A stretch of DNA of 64,000 bases from Atrichornis clamosus (lineage: Eukaryota > Chordata > Aves > Passeriformes > Menuridae). The stretch lies in contig WBMZ01010856.1 of NCBI GenBank assembly GCA_013400975.1, positions 237,507 to 301,506 on the forward strand, in the 5' to 3' direction. Positions 42,101-64,000 of this stretch are shown one piece after another. Under the pieces are notes generated by a model. It had not been told where the DNA came from, did not search any database, and saw only the letters and a list, made by a program, of their open reading frames with translations. Position 1 is the first letter of the stretch, and each line of letters starts with the position of its first letter. A program made the position numbers and the translations under genes.

Positions 42101-42816
42101 GAAATGCAGAGATGCTGCAGAAAATATTCTACACCTTTTAAATCTTTTGAGGAGCTTTGGTATTGGCAAAACAATTTATTTTGCAAAAGGAAGATTGACT
42201 ACTGCTTTGCATGTATTTCAACCACTATGGCTCCTGCATGTGAGCATAGTTTTTAAACCTGTGTGGCTCTGCTGCACTTTGCTGTCCTTTGCTGGACAGC
42301 ATGAATCCAGCCCCTTTGAACAGGATTTTGAAAGATGACATCCTTTGACAAGGTCATTTGATACCCTCAGCCTTTACACCAGCCTCAAAGCACGAGACTT
42401 CAGTGAACAGCTGCTTTCCTCCAGCCTAGAAATTCCTGATGCTTGCTGAATTTTTGAGGCTAAAATAGTGAAAACAATTTTCTCCTCTTCTCCTTGGAGA
42501 GAGAATTCCCCGTATCCTTTACCCACGTGGCATGTGTATAAATATAATCTCCTTTCTCTTCTGGCAGCAATTCAAATCATGGGTTTTATTCTCCACCCCA
42601 CCCAGATGGCAGTTACAGAATCGGGGCAGGAGGGAAGAAGATCGGAGAGGAAACATATGAGATTATACTGGCAAGATTTAAAGGCGAAAGATAGATAGAA
42701 AAAACGTGCAGAAAACAGCTGCCTTCCTCCTAGTTTGATCTTTTCAAAAATGAAGCTGCACAAGTGAGACCCACTAGGTGATGCATTTGATTGTAACTGA
42801 GTTGCAAAACAGGCTA

Positions 42817-63991
<21,175 letters not shown>

Positions 63992-64000
63992 GGGCCCCCC

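Overview
This window is vertebrate genomic DNA and contains part of one recognisable protein-coding gene: FGF12 (fibroblast growth factor homologous factor 1, FHF1), on the minus strand. Three coding exons of the long A-type transcript (FHF1A) are visible: exon 1A (63783-63981), exon 2 (42828-42938) and exon 3 (35862-35965). Splice phases, exon lengths (199, 111 and 104 nt of coding sequence) and GT/AG borders agree with one another. They join into the first 138 codons of an intracellular FGF-homologous factor, the family that binds the C-terminal tail of voltage-gated sodium channels.

The source looks like a bird, or possibly another sauropsid. Evidence is antisense and sense fragments of CR1 (the main avian/reptilian non-LTR retrotransposon), very low overall repeat density, absence of Alu/L1/B1-type elements, and introns that appear shorter than I recall for the human gene. 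The exact species cannot be read from the sequence.

Layout: 63.5-64.0 kb is a CpG-rich block holding exon 1A and the start of intron 1. The promoter and transcription start probably lie just beyond the right edge. 42,939-63,782 is intron 1 (20.8 kb), 35,966-42,827 is intron 2 (6.9 kb), and 1-35,861 is the first part of intron 3. The remaining exons (4 and 5, encoding the rest of the beta-trefoil and the C-terminus) and the alternative B-type first exon are not seen, so they should lie to the left and right of the window respectively.

Inside the introns I can support two good CR1 remnants and one weak one, one good and one weak ancient MIR-like SINE remnant, several homopolymer and A-rich tracts, a short tandem repeat, and a few GC-rich blocks of unknown nature. 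Several AT-rich stretches look like candidate conserved noncoding elements, but this cannot be shown without alignment. I found no tRNA, rRNA, CRISPR, intact transposon or second protein-coding gene, and no sign of an undescribed multi-gene system. The points most worth checking are a Gly-to-Glu change at a usually fixed position of the FGF core, and an out-of-frame upstream ATG that overlaps the FHF1A start codon region.
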